Part shown: positions 1-11,254 of the stretch, one piece after another
How the letters are laid out: the number at the start of each line of letters is the position of its first letter
Position numbering within the stretch: the first letter of the stretch is position 1
Assembly: GCA_029204045.2 (NCBI GenBank)
Contig: CM055077.1
Location: 5,660,636 to 5,724,635 of the forward strand
From: Tillandsia leiboldiana
Lineage: Eukaryota; Streptophyta; Magnoliopsida; Poales; Bromeliaceae
DNA length: 64,000 nucleotides
Direction of reading: 5' to 3'
Notes under the pieces: generated by a model
The model's input: only the letters and a program-made list of their open reading frames with translations
Databases searched by the model: none
Told to the model about the DNA's origin: nothing
Position numbers and translations under genes: made by a program

Positions 1-119
1 ATTGAATGCCACACCCTTTCGTCGATGGAAGATAAAAAGGCTTTCATCCGTACTTTCCAGTACGCATAATTTGTTCCATCAAAGAAAGGGGGTCGATTGA
101 TGTTTCCACCTTCAACCAT
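1..119 (-). CDS. Ty1/copia gag, N-terminal part (runs off window)
   Basis: Reading leftward from an ATG at 119-117, the minus strand gives an open frame of 39 codons to the window edge. It contains RPPFFDGTNYAYWK followed by VRMKAFL and DERVW, the hallmark start of plant copia Gag (DUF4219/UBN2 type). Gag would form the cytoplasmic virus-like particle. The start is chosen because it lies about 20 bases downstream of the primer-binding site, as usual for copia elements. No stop interrupts the visible part, so this element may be fairly intact outside the window. Only the N-terminus is visible; the family call is confident but intactness is unknown. Confidence 0.82.
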   Translation of the reverse strand, partial: MVEGGNINRPPFFDGTNYAYWKVRMKAFLSSIDERVWHS

Positions 120-140
120 TGTTCACAACCCTATTCCCGC

Positions 141-151
141 TCTGATACCAC
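141..151 (-). promoter_or_regulatory. Primer-binding site of the copia element
   Basis: On the minus strand the sequence just after the LTR end (ACCCAACA) reads TGGTATCAGAG, complementary to the 3' end of plant initiator tRNA-Met. It primes minus-strand DNA synthesis. Its position fixes 153-1487 as the 5' LTR of a leftward-transcribed element. Confidence 0.85.
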
Positions 152-152
152 T

Positions 153-1487
153 TGTTGGGTCGTATATAATACGGATCTAAATAGGGGAAGAAACACCTAG
201 AGGGGGGTGAATAGGTGTAAACGTATAAACACTCAAAAATCGTTGCGATAAAAACCCAATGCGGAAATGAAAATAACTCGCAAGATTTTTACGTGGAAAA
301 CTCCATCACCGGAGTAAAAAACCACGGGACCGATAACACGGCAGAAATCCACTAGAATTAAAACACGTACAAGGTGATTTACCGTACACACTTACGACTC
401 AACCTTTTCATACGCTCCTAGAGGATCTTCTCCGCTCGCTCCAGACGCTTCTCGAATCCACGATCTGCGCCCAACGCCGAATCCACGGCGTCCAACGTCG
501 AATCCACGACGTCCGACCGAATCCACGGTCTTCACCCAATAGCACCCTTCGAATCCACGAACGTGCCTCGCTCCGAATCCACGAGAGCGAATGAACCTTG
601 AATCCACAAGGACACGCGAATCCACGCGCCGATTTTGGGGTAATCGTTGTTTTTTGGGTGGTGATGATCCGCCGAATACTTAGATCAAAAATAGATCGGA
701 AATACCATCTAAGTATTCATTAGTTTGATTCAACTCAGGATGTGAGTATGAAAACCTAGAATCAAACTAATCAATATAGATGAAGAAACATAGAGTATTC
801 TCTAATGATTTCCTTTCTTCTCTATATGTGGATCTATAGCCGTATAAGATGATATATGAAAATGACGGCTATGTGGATTTACCCTAGAAAGAAAGACATA
901 GGGTCTATTTATAGGTTAGAAACCCTAGGAAGGAGATAAGAATCAAAAACCAACCATTTCTGGAATTTTACGGACGGCGATCCGGATCGAGATAACTGAG
1001 ATCCGGATCGTCATAACGAAACAGCCAATTCCAGAAAAACGAAGGTTCGGGATCCGGATCATGTAACTACGATCCGGATCGTTCATACAGTTCACCAAAC
1101 ATCAACGTTCGGGATCCGGATTGCGAAGCAAGATCCGGATCGTTCAAGGTAGATGGTAAACTCAACGTTCGGGATCCGGATCAAAAGACTACGATCCGGA
1201 TTGCGACGATGTATGAACGAACCACCTTCGGGATCCGGATCGAACAGCCTGATCCGGATCCTGAACATGTCCCAAGTCCAGTTTTTGATTTTTATGCAAT
1301 GAAAGATTCTTCCAAGTGTTTCTACACTACAAGAAGTATTCGGATCACACAAATTCTTTAGTTAAACATACCTGATCCTTTTGAATTCTTCTTTCTTGAG
1401 ATTGAGTTAAATGATTCAACTTTCTTCACCTTCAATCTTCAGGACTTGAAACTTTCACGAAACTACGCCAACTCAAATTCCGTAACA
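153..1487 (-). mobile_element. copia 5' LTR
   Basis: On the minus strand the LTR starts TGTTACGG (1487) and ends ACCCAACA (153), so it has TG..CA ends and is followed at once by the PBS and gag. Length is 1335 bp. The stretch near 200-230 (an AGAGGGGGGTGAATAGG-like motif) is, from memory, widespread in plant copia LTRs. Most of the internal domain and the 3' LTR lie outside the window to the left. The right flank at 1488 is LTR fragment U, so this element landed in an older LTR. Confidence 0.8.
979..1260. repeat. Paired palindrome array GATCCGGATC in the copia LTR
   Basis: Ten sites start at 979, 1000, 1051, 1071, 1113, 1132, 1173, 1193, 1232 and 1251. Eight are exactly GATCCGGATC, a self-complementary 10-mer; those at 1113 and 1193 are GATCCGGATT. 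They occur as five pairs with about 20 bp inside a pair and about 60-70 bp between pairs. Confidence 0.9.
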
Positions 1488-3057
1488 AGCTTCAATGGGC
1501 TTCTGTAGAAATTCACCATTAGAGGTGAAGAAGCTCGAAGGGGAGCTTGGCCCCGCCGCGCCGCCGCCGTGCCCTGTCGCCGGGCACATGCTCAGAAAGA
1601 TTCACAAGGTGATTTGGCACCTGTTGGTGCATCTGGATGAAGCCCAGAAACTCTGGGTTGATCATCACGAATTTCAAAGCATTGGGTCATCTTCTTCTTC
1701 GAGCCCGAGCTTAACCTGGGGGTTTTTGGTTGCTCTAGTTGAGGGGAATTGTTCCAGAATCTCTGGGGATCAAATTGATCCAAGTTGGAAGCCCTCAGGT
1801 GCCTTCTGTGCAGAAATCAAGCTTGGAAATTTGCTTGTGGGTGTTGGGGTACATTGTGCATACCATGTGTTTGTGGAAATCCCACAAAGAAGAAAACAAT
1901 GGAATTAGCTTTCGAGTTGAATATCAAAGTTGCTTAGAAAGGTCCCCTGAGCTTGATGCTCACTTCAGATCAACCTGGATCTGTGTGGACAAGTGTATGG
2001 TGCATTGTGAACTTGTGTGAGAGCAAGGTTGAGGTTCTGGTTGAACCAGCAGGAATGGGCTGCAAATAAAGTGAGCCCCAGTGTCCTTGCAATGTTTAAA
2101 GGCATGTTTATATACGAAGTTTTGATATATGAGGTATAGATGCAAAGTTGTGTCATAATCAAGCTTAAATGCAATAAATTCTTAAAAACAGTGTTAGGGT
2201 CTGTTTAAAAAATTGTAACAGTGTACTCTTGGCTATTTTGGGGTCACTGAACGCGATGCTCGCGTTTATTTTGGGTTTTGGTGAGCCGAAGAAATGAAAA
2301 TGCGTTTCGGCTAGGTTAGAGAAGTAAATTATGGCCCGAAGTTTGCCCCGGGCATCGCGCTGCCACAAATGTGTGAGCACGGCGTTCAGCAACTCGATTG
2401 TCACCTACTGGCGGTGACGGCTCGTAAAAATGATTTACCGTTTGAGTGAACGAGCCACTACAGTGGTTATTTATCGTATAAAATCCATTCTGAGTAAACT
2501 CGAGGGCCTTGCTGCAATTGTAGCAGTATAGAAAAGCTAGATAAATGTTCTAAAACAGTATTAACCTTTCAGTGGGTTTCTCGGGGGTTCTTGAAAAGCT
2601 AAATTGCTTATTATTGCGTTAGTCGACGAAATAGTCAATTCGCGCTAGTTGCACTTTGAGGATTGATAGATCCTGAGTTGTCACCCGGTATTATTGTAGG
2701 GCCCAGTCGTCAGGAGCCAGCCGTGATCCGTCTTGTGGTTATCGTGACCGTCTACCTTCTGGCGGAGTCGTTGTTCCTCCTATATACAGGTGGGTTTATC
2801 TTCGGTCCGCGTTTTATCAGGTCGGCCCTATTGGGTGCCGTGGTAGGTTGGACCCCTGTTCTTGGTGTAACCCTGAACCTATGCTTTAGCCTTACTATAT
2901 GCTTTCATTCCAGCATTCAGTTATTTCAGCTATATTGCCTGATTATACATATGAGCCTTTCGTTATACTCTATTCTTCACTGCATGTTTAGAATAGGAGT
3001 TCTAGTCTCAGTACTTGGCATGAATTGCATCAGTATCGATCCTAGTGGGGATTTCCT

Positions 3058-3090
3058 CGGCTTCTCGCCGTCTGTCCGGTCTACCGACCG
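3058..3090 (+). other. Twin hairpin in U, first copy
   Basis: CGGC-TTCTC-GCCG (3058-3070) is followed by CGGTC-TACC-GACCG (3077-3090). The same pair with changed loops recurs at 3369-3401, 17499-17531, 53627-53659 and 59980-60012. Confidence 0.7.
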
Positions 3091-3368
3091 TGGACTGAGA
3101 TTTAGCAGTATGATTGCTATTGAGTTTATACCTGTTCTTATTACTTGCTTGCATATCATGCTTATATTCCAGCAGTTGCTTGGTTATCGTATTTAGACAT
3201 ATCATGTTTTATTCAGCAGTAGTCATGTATTTTCCTGGACACATGCCATGCTTGATTGGTCACTAGCATAGTTCTATACCTGTCTCTATTCTTCACTGCA
3301 TATTTAGAATAGGAGATACTACTTCAGCATGTGGCATGTTATACTAGTATCCCAGTGGGGATTTTCCT

Positions 3369-3401
3369 CGGCTTCTTGCCGTCTATGTGGTCAGTGGACC
3401 A
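3369..3401 (+). other. Twin hairpin in U, second copy
   Basis: CGGC-TTCTT-GCCG (3369-3381) is followed by TGGTC-AGTG-GACCA (3388-3401). The closing C-G pair of the other copies is replaced by T-A, a compensatory change. Confidence 0.7.
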
Positions 3402-4161
3402 TGGTTTGAGCATCAGCATTATGATCGCCGTCGAGCCAAGCTTTTCGTCACGTACACCGGCGGTTTGGCCACCGTCACGGTGTTCTTTACCGGTAGAGAG
3501 GTCTGATCGACCCGTGAGCCTAGTGGGGTTATGATAGCTTGTTTGTGTGACCAAAAGTGGTTTAGCCTGAGGTCATATGCTCCATGGCAGTTTAGCCTGA
3601 GGCCCTTGTGGCCAACAGTGGTATTCGATTGGGTATATTTGTGGTGACACCTTTGACGCATGATATTTGTTATTTCCTGCTTGTCAGATTATCAGTTATA
3701 GCATGATCATTTATTGCTCGCCAGATTATCAGTGATAGTATGACTATTTCCTGTTTGTCAGCTATAACATATTCATTCCTACTTGTCAGATTATCAGTTA
3801 TAGCATGATCAGCTTTATATATGATTACACTGCTCTGTTGATTAATCCATGATTAATGGTACATGTTTGAATTATACATTTCAGTTGCAGTATATCCTAC
3901 TTTTGCTATCCGCTTATTATTGTATCCAGTAGGTACGGCTTGCTATTTTCCGGCCCGTCGTGCCCACTGGAATACACTCCGGTGTGTCTCACACCCTCGG
4001 GTGACTGTTTTTCAGGTCCTTCGGGTGGGGGGACTTTTGGACGCTCTGTATGAGGACGTGAGATAGACTGACCCTGGTAGGATGTACCCCTTTTGGTTTT
4101 AGTAAAACTTATAACTGATATTTCCATTTTGAGAAACTGGATTGTAATAACTCTGGAACCT

Positions 4162-4605
4162 TGTGGATGGATTTGTGATTGGGTTTATATGAGACTTGGA
4201 CACTAGTAATAATAACTGGGCTTAAGCATTTTGGGCTGTGGTTTGGGTCCAACGAGTTATTATTGCTAGTGGGCCGGGTTGTTACATTTGGTATCAGAGC
4301 CAATAACCAGCCGGAAGTGTGTGATGAGTCTCGGCTGAGCCTGGGTCTAGATGACAGGGCTAGCGAGACGAGTCTCACATCGCCTGGTGATCTTGGGCTT
4401 GTGTGTGTGTGTTTGGGCTGACGAGGACGTCAGGCCTAAACGGGGGGAGTCTGTGACGCCCCCAATAGTCCCACATCGGATGTGGATGGATTTGTGATTG
4501 GGTTTATATGAGACTTGGACACTAGTAATAATAACTGGGCTTAAGCATTTTGGGCTGTGGTTTGGGTCCAACGAGTTATTATTGCTAGTGGGCCGGGTTG
4601 TTACA
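4162..4605 (+). mobile_element. TRIM retrotransposon, 5' LTR truncated
   Basis: The 3' LTR is 4452-4605 (154 bp, TGTGACGCCC...GTTACA) and contains AGTCCCACATCGG, a motif I know from plant TRIM ends. A second copy lacking the first 29 bp is at 4162-4286. Between them lie 165 bp with the PBS TGGTATCAGAGCC (4289-4301) and a polypurine run near 4438-4450 (GGGGGGAG). There is no coding capacity, as expected for a terminal-repeat retrotransposon in miniature. The two LTR copies look identical over their shared length, so insertion was recent. No target duplication is visible because the 5' end is lost. Confidence 0.85.
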
Positions 4606-5516
4606 CTCGGTCGGATTCTTTTCAGTTAAACTTTTGCGACCATCCAGCTTAGATTAGCCGAATTGGGATATGGAGATAGAGAGAGGCTGAGTCCGGCTTA
4701 GAGTAGCCAACCAGATAGTAGAAACAATGATTTGACACGGCTAAGGAGCCGATTTGGACTTTGTATTGATTGGAAAGGGGTTATAAGGAGAAAAGGAAAA
4801 AAAATATAAGTAAGCCTACTTCTAAAAAAAGCGGTAACTGTAGATGTGAAAGATATAAAAAAACAGGGAGGTGGTCATGACTTACGAGATTGTAGGATCC
4901 CTTTTTCTTTGATGGTTCGGGTATTTATACACTCCCCGAACCATATTTACAGCCGCCGATTTGAAATATCGGCGGAATTTGGGAAAAGTAACCGTGAAAT
5001 CCTCAACTACTTCTTTTTGAGTCGAAACTTTCTCAAATAGGATAATAGTCGTTCTTCCGTCCAGATTCATCCCCTTATTATCACGCCGAAGCGTGATCTT
5101 CGACGCTTTCCAATGTTGGACGCCGCTTGCCGTTTTGAAGTCCGTTACGAGATTTGCGCCCCGAATTTTGCACCGTTTCTTTCCAGAACCCTTCCTTCTT
5201 CGACCTGATCAGACGAAAGCAGACTTTGACTCCGCCCTTTTCGTCGGTTGACCGGGCAGTTTGATGTCCTTCTTTGTCCGAAGTCTATCATGAATGAGGA
5301 AAAACTCTTCTCGTCGGCTGCTTCTCATATCGGCTGACGTCTTTAGTTAATGGCATACATCGCGTGTCATATTTTCACACGACTGAAAATCGGTCCGGAT
5401 CATGATGCCACATGTCGTTTGACCCTTCCCTTCATCGGCTGATGTTCTTAGCCGACAGTATATGCCACATGTCGTTCCCTTAAGTGGCAAAAATTTATGG
5501 TCTCAGGAATCCTTTA
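4606..5516. other. Unassigned stretch, probably a decayed LTR
   Basis: I see no convincing gene in these 910 bases. A TATA-like box on the minus strand (4922-4929) lies inside a short inverted repeat of GGTTCGGG/CCCGAACC. Motifs of the type CGGCTGA(T/C)GT...TTAGTTAATGGCATAC and ATGCCACATGTCGTT recur near 5330 and 5400-5475, suggesting internal repeats as in LTRs. The family is not recognised. Confidence 0.45.
4922..4929 (-). promoter_or_regulatory. TATA-box candidate (minus strand)
   Basis: The minus strand reads TATAAATA, flanked by CCCGAACC/GGTTCGGG arms that could form a stem. It would drive leftward transcription from an unassigned LTR-like region. This is a motif-only call. Confidence 0.35.
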
Positions 5517-5680
5517 GATCATTTTATTCTACCAACCATTGACTTAACCCAAGGGTCCCACTATCATCCTAACCACACATCTTTTCATCCAAGGGCAGCC
5601 CTTGGATGAAAAGATGTGTGGTTAGGATGATAGTGGGACCCTTGGGTTAATAAATGAATGGTTGGTAGAATAGAATGATC
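5517..5680. mobile_element. Foldback element (near-perfect palindrome)
   Basis: Two arms of about 80 bp (5517 to about 5597, and about 5598-5680) are almost exact reverse complements, both ending GATC, with essentially no spacer. The arms contain CAACCATT..., CCCAAGGGTCCCAC and TTTTCATCCAAGG. The last motif recurs in the neighbouring TA-flanked foldback, so both belong to one MITE-like family. Confidence 0.75.
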
Positions 5681-5771
5681 AAAGGGATGAAATTAGTCAA
5701 AGGGGTAGATCTAACGATAAAAAACTTACAAACATCAATTATTTTGTACTTATACAAGCATAGCACCCGGA

Positions 5772-5773
<2 letters not shown>

Positions 5774-5854
<81 letters not shown>
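5774..5854. repeat. (TA)n microsatellite, about 81 bp
   Basis: Uninterrupted alternating AT, directly abutting the foldback element on its right. Confidence 0.97.

Positions 5855-6608
<754 letters not shown>

Positions 6609-6670
<62 letters not shown>
6609..6670. repeat. (TA)n microsatellite, about 62 bp
   Basis: Pure alternating AT at the right end of the foldback cluster. Confidence 0.97.
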
Positions 6671-6675
<5 letters not shown>

Positions 6676-7677
6676 CAAGGTACGGGTCAATTAATAAAGG
6701 AATATACAAGGTAAGCTAATTAAGAGGCTGAAATTAAATAGTGTTCCGGCCTTATGCCGTACAACTACAGGACCTAATTAATTAAGGCGGCCGGTTCCCT
6801 CGTGGCCGTTCCGCAGGAGAGAATGTGCGCGGCTGGCATGTGACGTGGAGTTCGAAGTCGGCTGCGTAAGAGTTTTTTTAACTATTTGCTTGAGCGACTT
6901 GAATCGAAATAATAAATAGTAGTATAAAAAAAAGAAAAATGCTTTTTGTACACCCCTTAGGATATATATTTTACATCTTATTTATTTAAAGGTGGGGTAA
7001 ATTTTACTAGTCATATCGAAGTGATAAGTGGAGGAAGTTTCACTTTTGGATAGATAGGTGTGCATCATACACCCCGTTTTGAAGTGTATGTGTAGTATTG
7101 CCCTAAAAAAAATTTGGTCAAAATATTTTTTATATTTTTCTAATTTGAACTTTTTTTATTATAATTTATAAAAAACAAAATTAATTATTTTTTAAATCTT
7201 TTTGTTGGAAAAAAAAATGGGATTCAGCATAAGTCTATTAATTTTTTATCTAAAAAAAATATAAGGTATAAATTTATATATTTTTTTATAGTGAAATGCA
7301 TCTCTAAATTTTTCCGTAGACGTAGATAATTATCGAATCACGTAAATTTTGATTTTTTTTTCTATATTTATTTTATTTCATAATTTTTTTATTTTTTTTA
7401 TTTTTTATATATCTGTTTTTGTAGTGCAGAACAGAATATCCATTAAGTTTTCATACTATTTTTCTGGAAATGGTTAGTGCAATGTTGATTCATGCTAAAC
7501 TGTCAATAAGTTTTTTTTTTTTTTTTGGGGGAAAAGCTTTATATACTCTATAATATATTAGTAATAGAATTCTGCATAAAAATCTAGATAAAACCCCCTT
7601 TGAACTATGGTTTAAAAGAAGTCCCAGCCTCAATTATTTTAAAGTTTGAGGTTGTGTACCTAGCTTATGTTCTTAAC
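6671..7677. other. AT-rich spacer without recognised feature
   Basis: I see no gene. The first 230 bases are mixed in composition; after about 6900 the DNA is strongly AT-rich, with a poly-T run at 7511-7526. Two related phrases, TTGTACACCCC (6947) and CATACACCCCG (7066), may be ends of a small decayed MITE, but I cannot define its borders. Confidence 0.5.
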
Positions 7678-8172
7678 TGTGACATCCTAATAATTTCATA
7701 TCGGATAAAAATGAGACTGTAATTAAATTTATAAAAGATATTAACACTAAAAATAATAACTGGGCTTAAGTATTTTGGGCTGTGGTTTGAGCCCAATGAG
7801 TTATTATTACTAGTGTACCGGATCGTTACATAACCGAAAGTGTCTGACTAGTTTCGACTAGACCACGATTTAAAAGATAAGGTGATGAATTATGTCAGGA
7901 TCTGAATGAAATCTCACATCACCTAAATGAGACCATCGGATGGAAATGAAGTTGTTCCTGTAGAAATCGGGTTGTGATTGGATTTCTTGTAGGAATGGAA
8001 TTGTGGGGTTGTGATTGGATTTTCTGTGGGAATAGAATTATGATTGGATTCTCACATCACCTGATAGGAATAGAATTGTGATTGAATTTATAAAAGGTAT
8101 GAACGCTAAAAATTATAATTAATTTTAAATATTTTGAACTATGATTTAAATCTAACGAATTATTATTACTAG
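7678..8172 (+). mobile_element. Degenerate TRIM, same family as 4162-4605
   Basis: The LTR at 7678-7830 starts TGTGACATCC and ends GATCGTTACA. It shares CTGGGCTTAAGTATTTTGGGC and the AGTTATTATTACTAGTG block with the younger TRIM. The internal part has lost the PBS (TAACCGAAAG replaces it). A partial second LTR is recognisable at about 8065-8172, ending ATTATTACTAGTGG. Many substitutions make it an old copy. Confidence 0.7.
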
Positions 8173-8206
8173 TGGATGAAAAAACTCTTCTCAAAGGAGA
8201 CCAAAG

Positions 8207-8410
8207 TTGGGAATTAAGTTGGGCTATCAAGTATATTTAATTTTCTTGGGATATGCTAAGAATATTAAAGCTTATAGATTTCGTACTTTTAAGAGTAATA
8301 GTGTTTTGGAAACTATCACGTCAAAAAATTTTGAATATTTGACCATTGAAAATGCAAGGGAGTTAGGAGTTGAAACAGTCCAAGATGATAGGAGAGGATG
8401 TATTCAATAA
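8207..8410 (+). pseudogene. copia pol fragment: integrase C-terminal region
   Basis: The frame encodes FLGYAKNIKAYRF followed by SNSVLET. This matches the conserved copia stretch after the integrase core (the FVGY...KGYRVYD...SRDV type). No integrase core is visible upstream, where a decayed TRIM sits, so only the tail remains. Downstream the frame breaks and the DNA becomes a three-fold tandem repeat whose first unit overlaps its end. Together with 9535-9790 and 11255-11890 it forms one plus-strand copia pol split by later insertions. It is not functional. Confidence 0.65.
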
Positions 8411-8910
8411 TAATGACAATGAAATAATCCAAAACGATGTGATATTTGAAACAAGGAGAGGCAAAAGGAAGTGACCAATGAAAGATTTTGGGCGTGCAGT
8501 GATCACTTGCTCGATTGAATCAGATGATAGAAATGACAAAAGAGTTAGGAGTTGAAACAGTCCAAGATGATAGGGGAGGATGTATTCAATAATAATGACA
8601 ATGAAATAATCCAAAACGATGTGATATTTGAAACAAGGAGAGGCAAAAGGAAGCGACCAATGAAAGATTTTGGGGGCGTGCAGTGATCACTTACTCGATT
8701 GAATCAGATGATAGAAATGACAGAAGAGTTAGGAGTTGAAACAGTCCAAGATGATAGGGGAAGATGTATTCAATAATAATGACAATGAAATAATCCAAAA
8801 CGATGTGATATTTGAAACAAGGAGAGGCAAAAGGAAGTGACCAATGAAAGATTTTGGGCGTGCAGTGATCACTTACTCGATTGAATCAGATGATAGAAAT
8901 GACAGAAGAT
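8360..8910. repeat. Three tandem copies of a 182-184 bp unit
   Basis: Units start with GAGTTAGGAGTTGAAAC at 8360, 8542 and 8726. They differ by only a few bases, such as an extra G in TTTTGGGGGCG in the second. The unit overlaps the copia pol remnant; one frame gives KRKRPMKDFG-like sequence. The array arose by local duplication after the gene decayed. Confidence 0.9.
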
Positions 8911-8944
8911 TTAATAACAATTATTAAGACGATTTTACATTTCT

Positions 8945-9480
8945 AGTTTTTCAGATTATTGACGCTAATTATTAATTACAAAAGTTCGAGCTGTTAGAAA
9001 TATATAGTCAATTTATTTAAAGCGCACAAATATAACATCTACGAGTTTCGATTATGATTCGGTTCAATTAGCCTCATGCCACTTTAAACATGGTTGGGCT
9101 CAATTCAGTCTCACGTCATTTCGAACGTGACTCAGCTCAACTTGGCCTCTCGCCATAAGACAAGATGCTGACCCCTTTAAACCAACAATTCTTTCTCTAG
9201 CACATACACAATTTCGCAATATGCGAGAATTGAATTCGTGACCTCTCAGTTTAATATTACTTGTCGGATTGTAACGGCTAAACAACTATTCCAAAAGCAC
9301 ATGCTAATTGAAATGGCGTATCCATCACACTTAAGGGCTCAACCACAGTTCTTGATATATCTCAACTTGACTCAATTCATTTGGACACTAGGTTTATTGT
9401 TGAGTCTATTACCGTTAGGTTTATCGTGGACTACAGCCCCACTCAACTTATTTGGCTTCTCCAACTCAACTTGTTAGTCT
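8945..9480. repeat. Dispersed repeat R1, copy 1
   Basis: This segment shares blocks with 12325-12570 and 13119-13262, in the same order. Examples are GCTAATTATTAATT...GTTAGAAATA, TTTCGATTATGATTCGGTTCAA, GATGCTGAC and GAATTCGTGACCTCT. It splits the copia pol remnant between the integrase tail (8207) and the RT start (9535), so it is a later insertion. No terminal repeats or coding capacity are clear; the class is unknown. The limits are approximate. Confidence 0.55.
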
Positions 9481-9534
9481 TCTGAACCTGAACCTATTAT
9501 TACGGAGTAGAAAGAAGACCTATTTTAATCAATA

Positions 9535-9790
9535 AACAGCCAACATAGTTGAGGATGAAGCAAAGGAATTTTATGAAGTAATGTATTTACCTGATCCACA
9601 ACTTTGAAGAAAAGCAGTGGAAAATGAGATCAAGTCTACAATTGACAAAAATATTTGGACACTGTCTTCTCTCTCATTTAATACTAAGGCTTTAGGTTCT
9701 AATTAATGGATTCTTACTAAAAAACCTCAAACCTGATGGATGTATAGCAGAAAGATATAAAACTATATTAGGAGCCAAGGTTTATAGTCA
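9535..9790 (+). pseudogene. copia pol fragment: start of reverse transcriptase
   Basis: Plus-strand translation gives AVENEIKSTIDKNIW and later ALGSN-stop-WILTKK. This corresponds to the start of the copia RT domain (W..A...E...I..N.TW.L, then the K.LG.KW motif). Several stops interrupt it (for example at TGATGG near 9736). It continues the fragment at 8207 and is followed, after a MITE and unassigned DNA, by more RT at 11255. It is dead. Confidence 0.65.
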
Positions 9791-9968
9791 AAAGTGTTGG
9801 AAAATCTTTCTGTTTTTAAAATATTATTTTTAAAAATAATTTAAATTTAAAAATATTTAAATTATAGTATTTAAAAAGTAAAAAAAAAAATTATATGTTC
9901 ATACACAAATTTATAGAATACTATAATATAGAAGTAATAGAAATTAGATGAGACATGTGGGTCGAGAC

Positions 9969-10520
9969 CATAGTTAGTTAATTCGCGAATTATTGAGAAT
10001 CCGAATTAAACGTGCCGTTTCCGACTTTTTCCAAAAATTCGGAATAATTCACGAATTTTTGAATCAAAAAGTATTATTCGCGAATTATTCACGAATTACG
10101 AATTTTTGGGTGAAAAATTCGTTCTTTTTCAAAGCATAGTTAGTTAATTCGCGAATTATTCGTGAATTATTGAGAATCCGAATTAAAATTATTTGTCGGG
10201 AATAATTTAAAATTATATTTTTTTTGTTTTAAATAAATATTTTATTTATTTCTAAAATAAATTGATTAAATTATTTTAAGAAATTATAATTGTTTATATT
10301 AATAGTATAAATTTTTTAATTTTTTTTAATTTAATAGCCGAATTTTTGATCCCGAATTTTTAATTAGTGAACGTATTATTTCCGTATAAATCACGTATCC
10401 GAATAATTGACGAGCCCGTTTTTTAGCCGAATTTTTCAACGAATTTTAAAATTATGATACGAATTTTATCCGTATTATATCCGTACCGAATTTTTGCCGA
10501 ATCCGAATTAACTAACTATG
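9969..10520. mobile_element. hAT-type MITE with 8-bp target duplication
   Basis: The ends are perfect 17-bp inverted repeats, CATAGTTAGTTAATTCG and its complement. GTCGAGAC is duplicated exactly at 9961-9968 and 10521-10528. An 8-bp duplication is the signature of hAT transposons. The 552-bp interior is AT-rich and non-coding, filled with CGAATT-containing words, so transposition would need an external transposase. The left terminus is duplicated inside the element: the first 17 bases recur near 10136, indicating tandem end duplication or a nested copy. Confidence 0.9.
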
Positions 10521-10528
10521 GTCGAGAC

Positions 10529-11254
10529 GTATGATGTATTGTCTTAAAAGTAAGATTGTCTCTCTACGTGCGAGGCTCCGACAATCACTCCTAATGATAT
10601 AACGACTACAAATCACCCTGTTAGCACGACTCCAGAATAATGTAGAACGAATCATGTCGACTTTCAAAGATCCAGCAAAAAAATAGAAAAATATGGTAAA
10701 GTACAAAGAACGATAGAATCCAAGCCACTATATCTTACTTAATCCAATGTACCATCCACTTATAGCCACAGTAAGCTACCTCCTGTAGCCCAAGTGCAGA
10801 TTGGGTCCAACAACTAGATTTCGAGTTAGTCATTGGTTCTTACCGAGGAGACTCATGAATAGCCTATTAGAGCCTTTCCAAGGCAGGTTAAATCAAAAAA
10901 GAAAAAAAAAAAAAAAAAAAAGAAAAAAAAAAGAAAAAAAGAAAAGTGAACTGAATCAAGACCGCACGCATCGCCACCCACCCGCGTGTGTGTTTTGGAG
11001 TTAGCTTTACTCTCACTTTCTCCCAACCAACTCACTAGAAAAAATAGAAAGATATAAGTTGCTACCATCCGTGATGAATTTTCAATATGGAACTAAACAT
11101 CATATATGATAAGCAAAAGTTTTGAGCTCCGAAATAAAGCCCATTGATATTGGGCCACCCAAATAGCCCATAGGCCAAAATTTAAATTTTAAATTACAAT
11201 AATTAAATGAATTCTAACAAAAAGTAGGGGTTTGATTATTTTGAACCATTCTCA
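10529..11254. other. Unassigned AT-rich DNA
   Basis: No gene or terminal-repeat element is seen. A long A-rich purine run (A with scattered G) lies at about 10897-10945; open frames crossing it are low-complexity artefacts. Confidence 0.5.

Larger units (their letters stand above)
1488..4161 (+). mobile_element. LTR fragment U (plus strand, related to Z and V)
   Basis: This stretch carries no gene; open frames of up to 177 codons here are chance. It matches in order, with many changes, the reverse complement of the Z LTR from about 19800 down to 16800. Shared landmarks are a GCCGCCGCCGTGC stretch near 1560, the AACGCGATGCTCGCG region near 2250 and the TCGTGCCCACTGG block near 3957. It also shares blocks with LTR V (for example near 2690-2870). 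Both ends are cut: the copia LTR begins at 1487 and a TRIM at 4162. It is probably the oldest LTR layer at this end. Confidence 0.7.

Noticed and set aside
8360..8910. CRISPR-like array
   Set aside because: Three contiguous 183-bp units without spacers in a plant genome; it is a simple tandem repeat.
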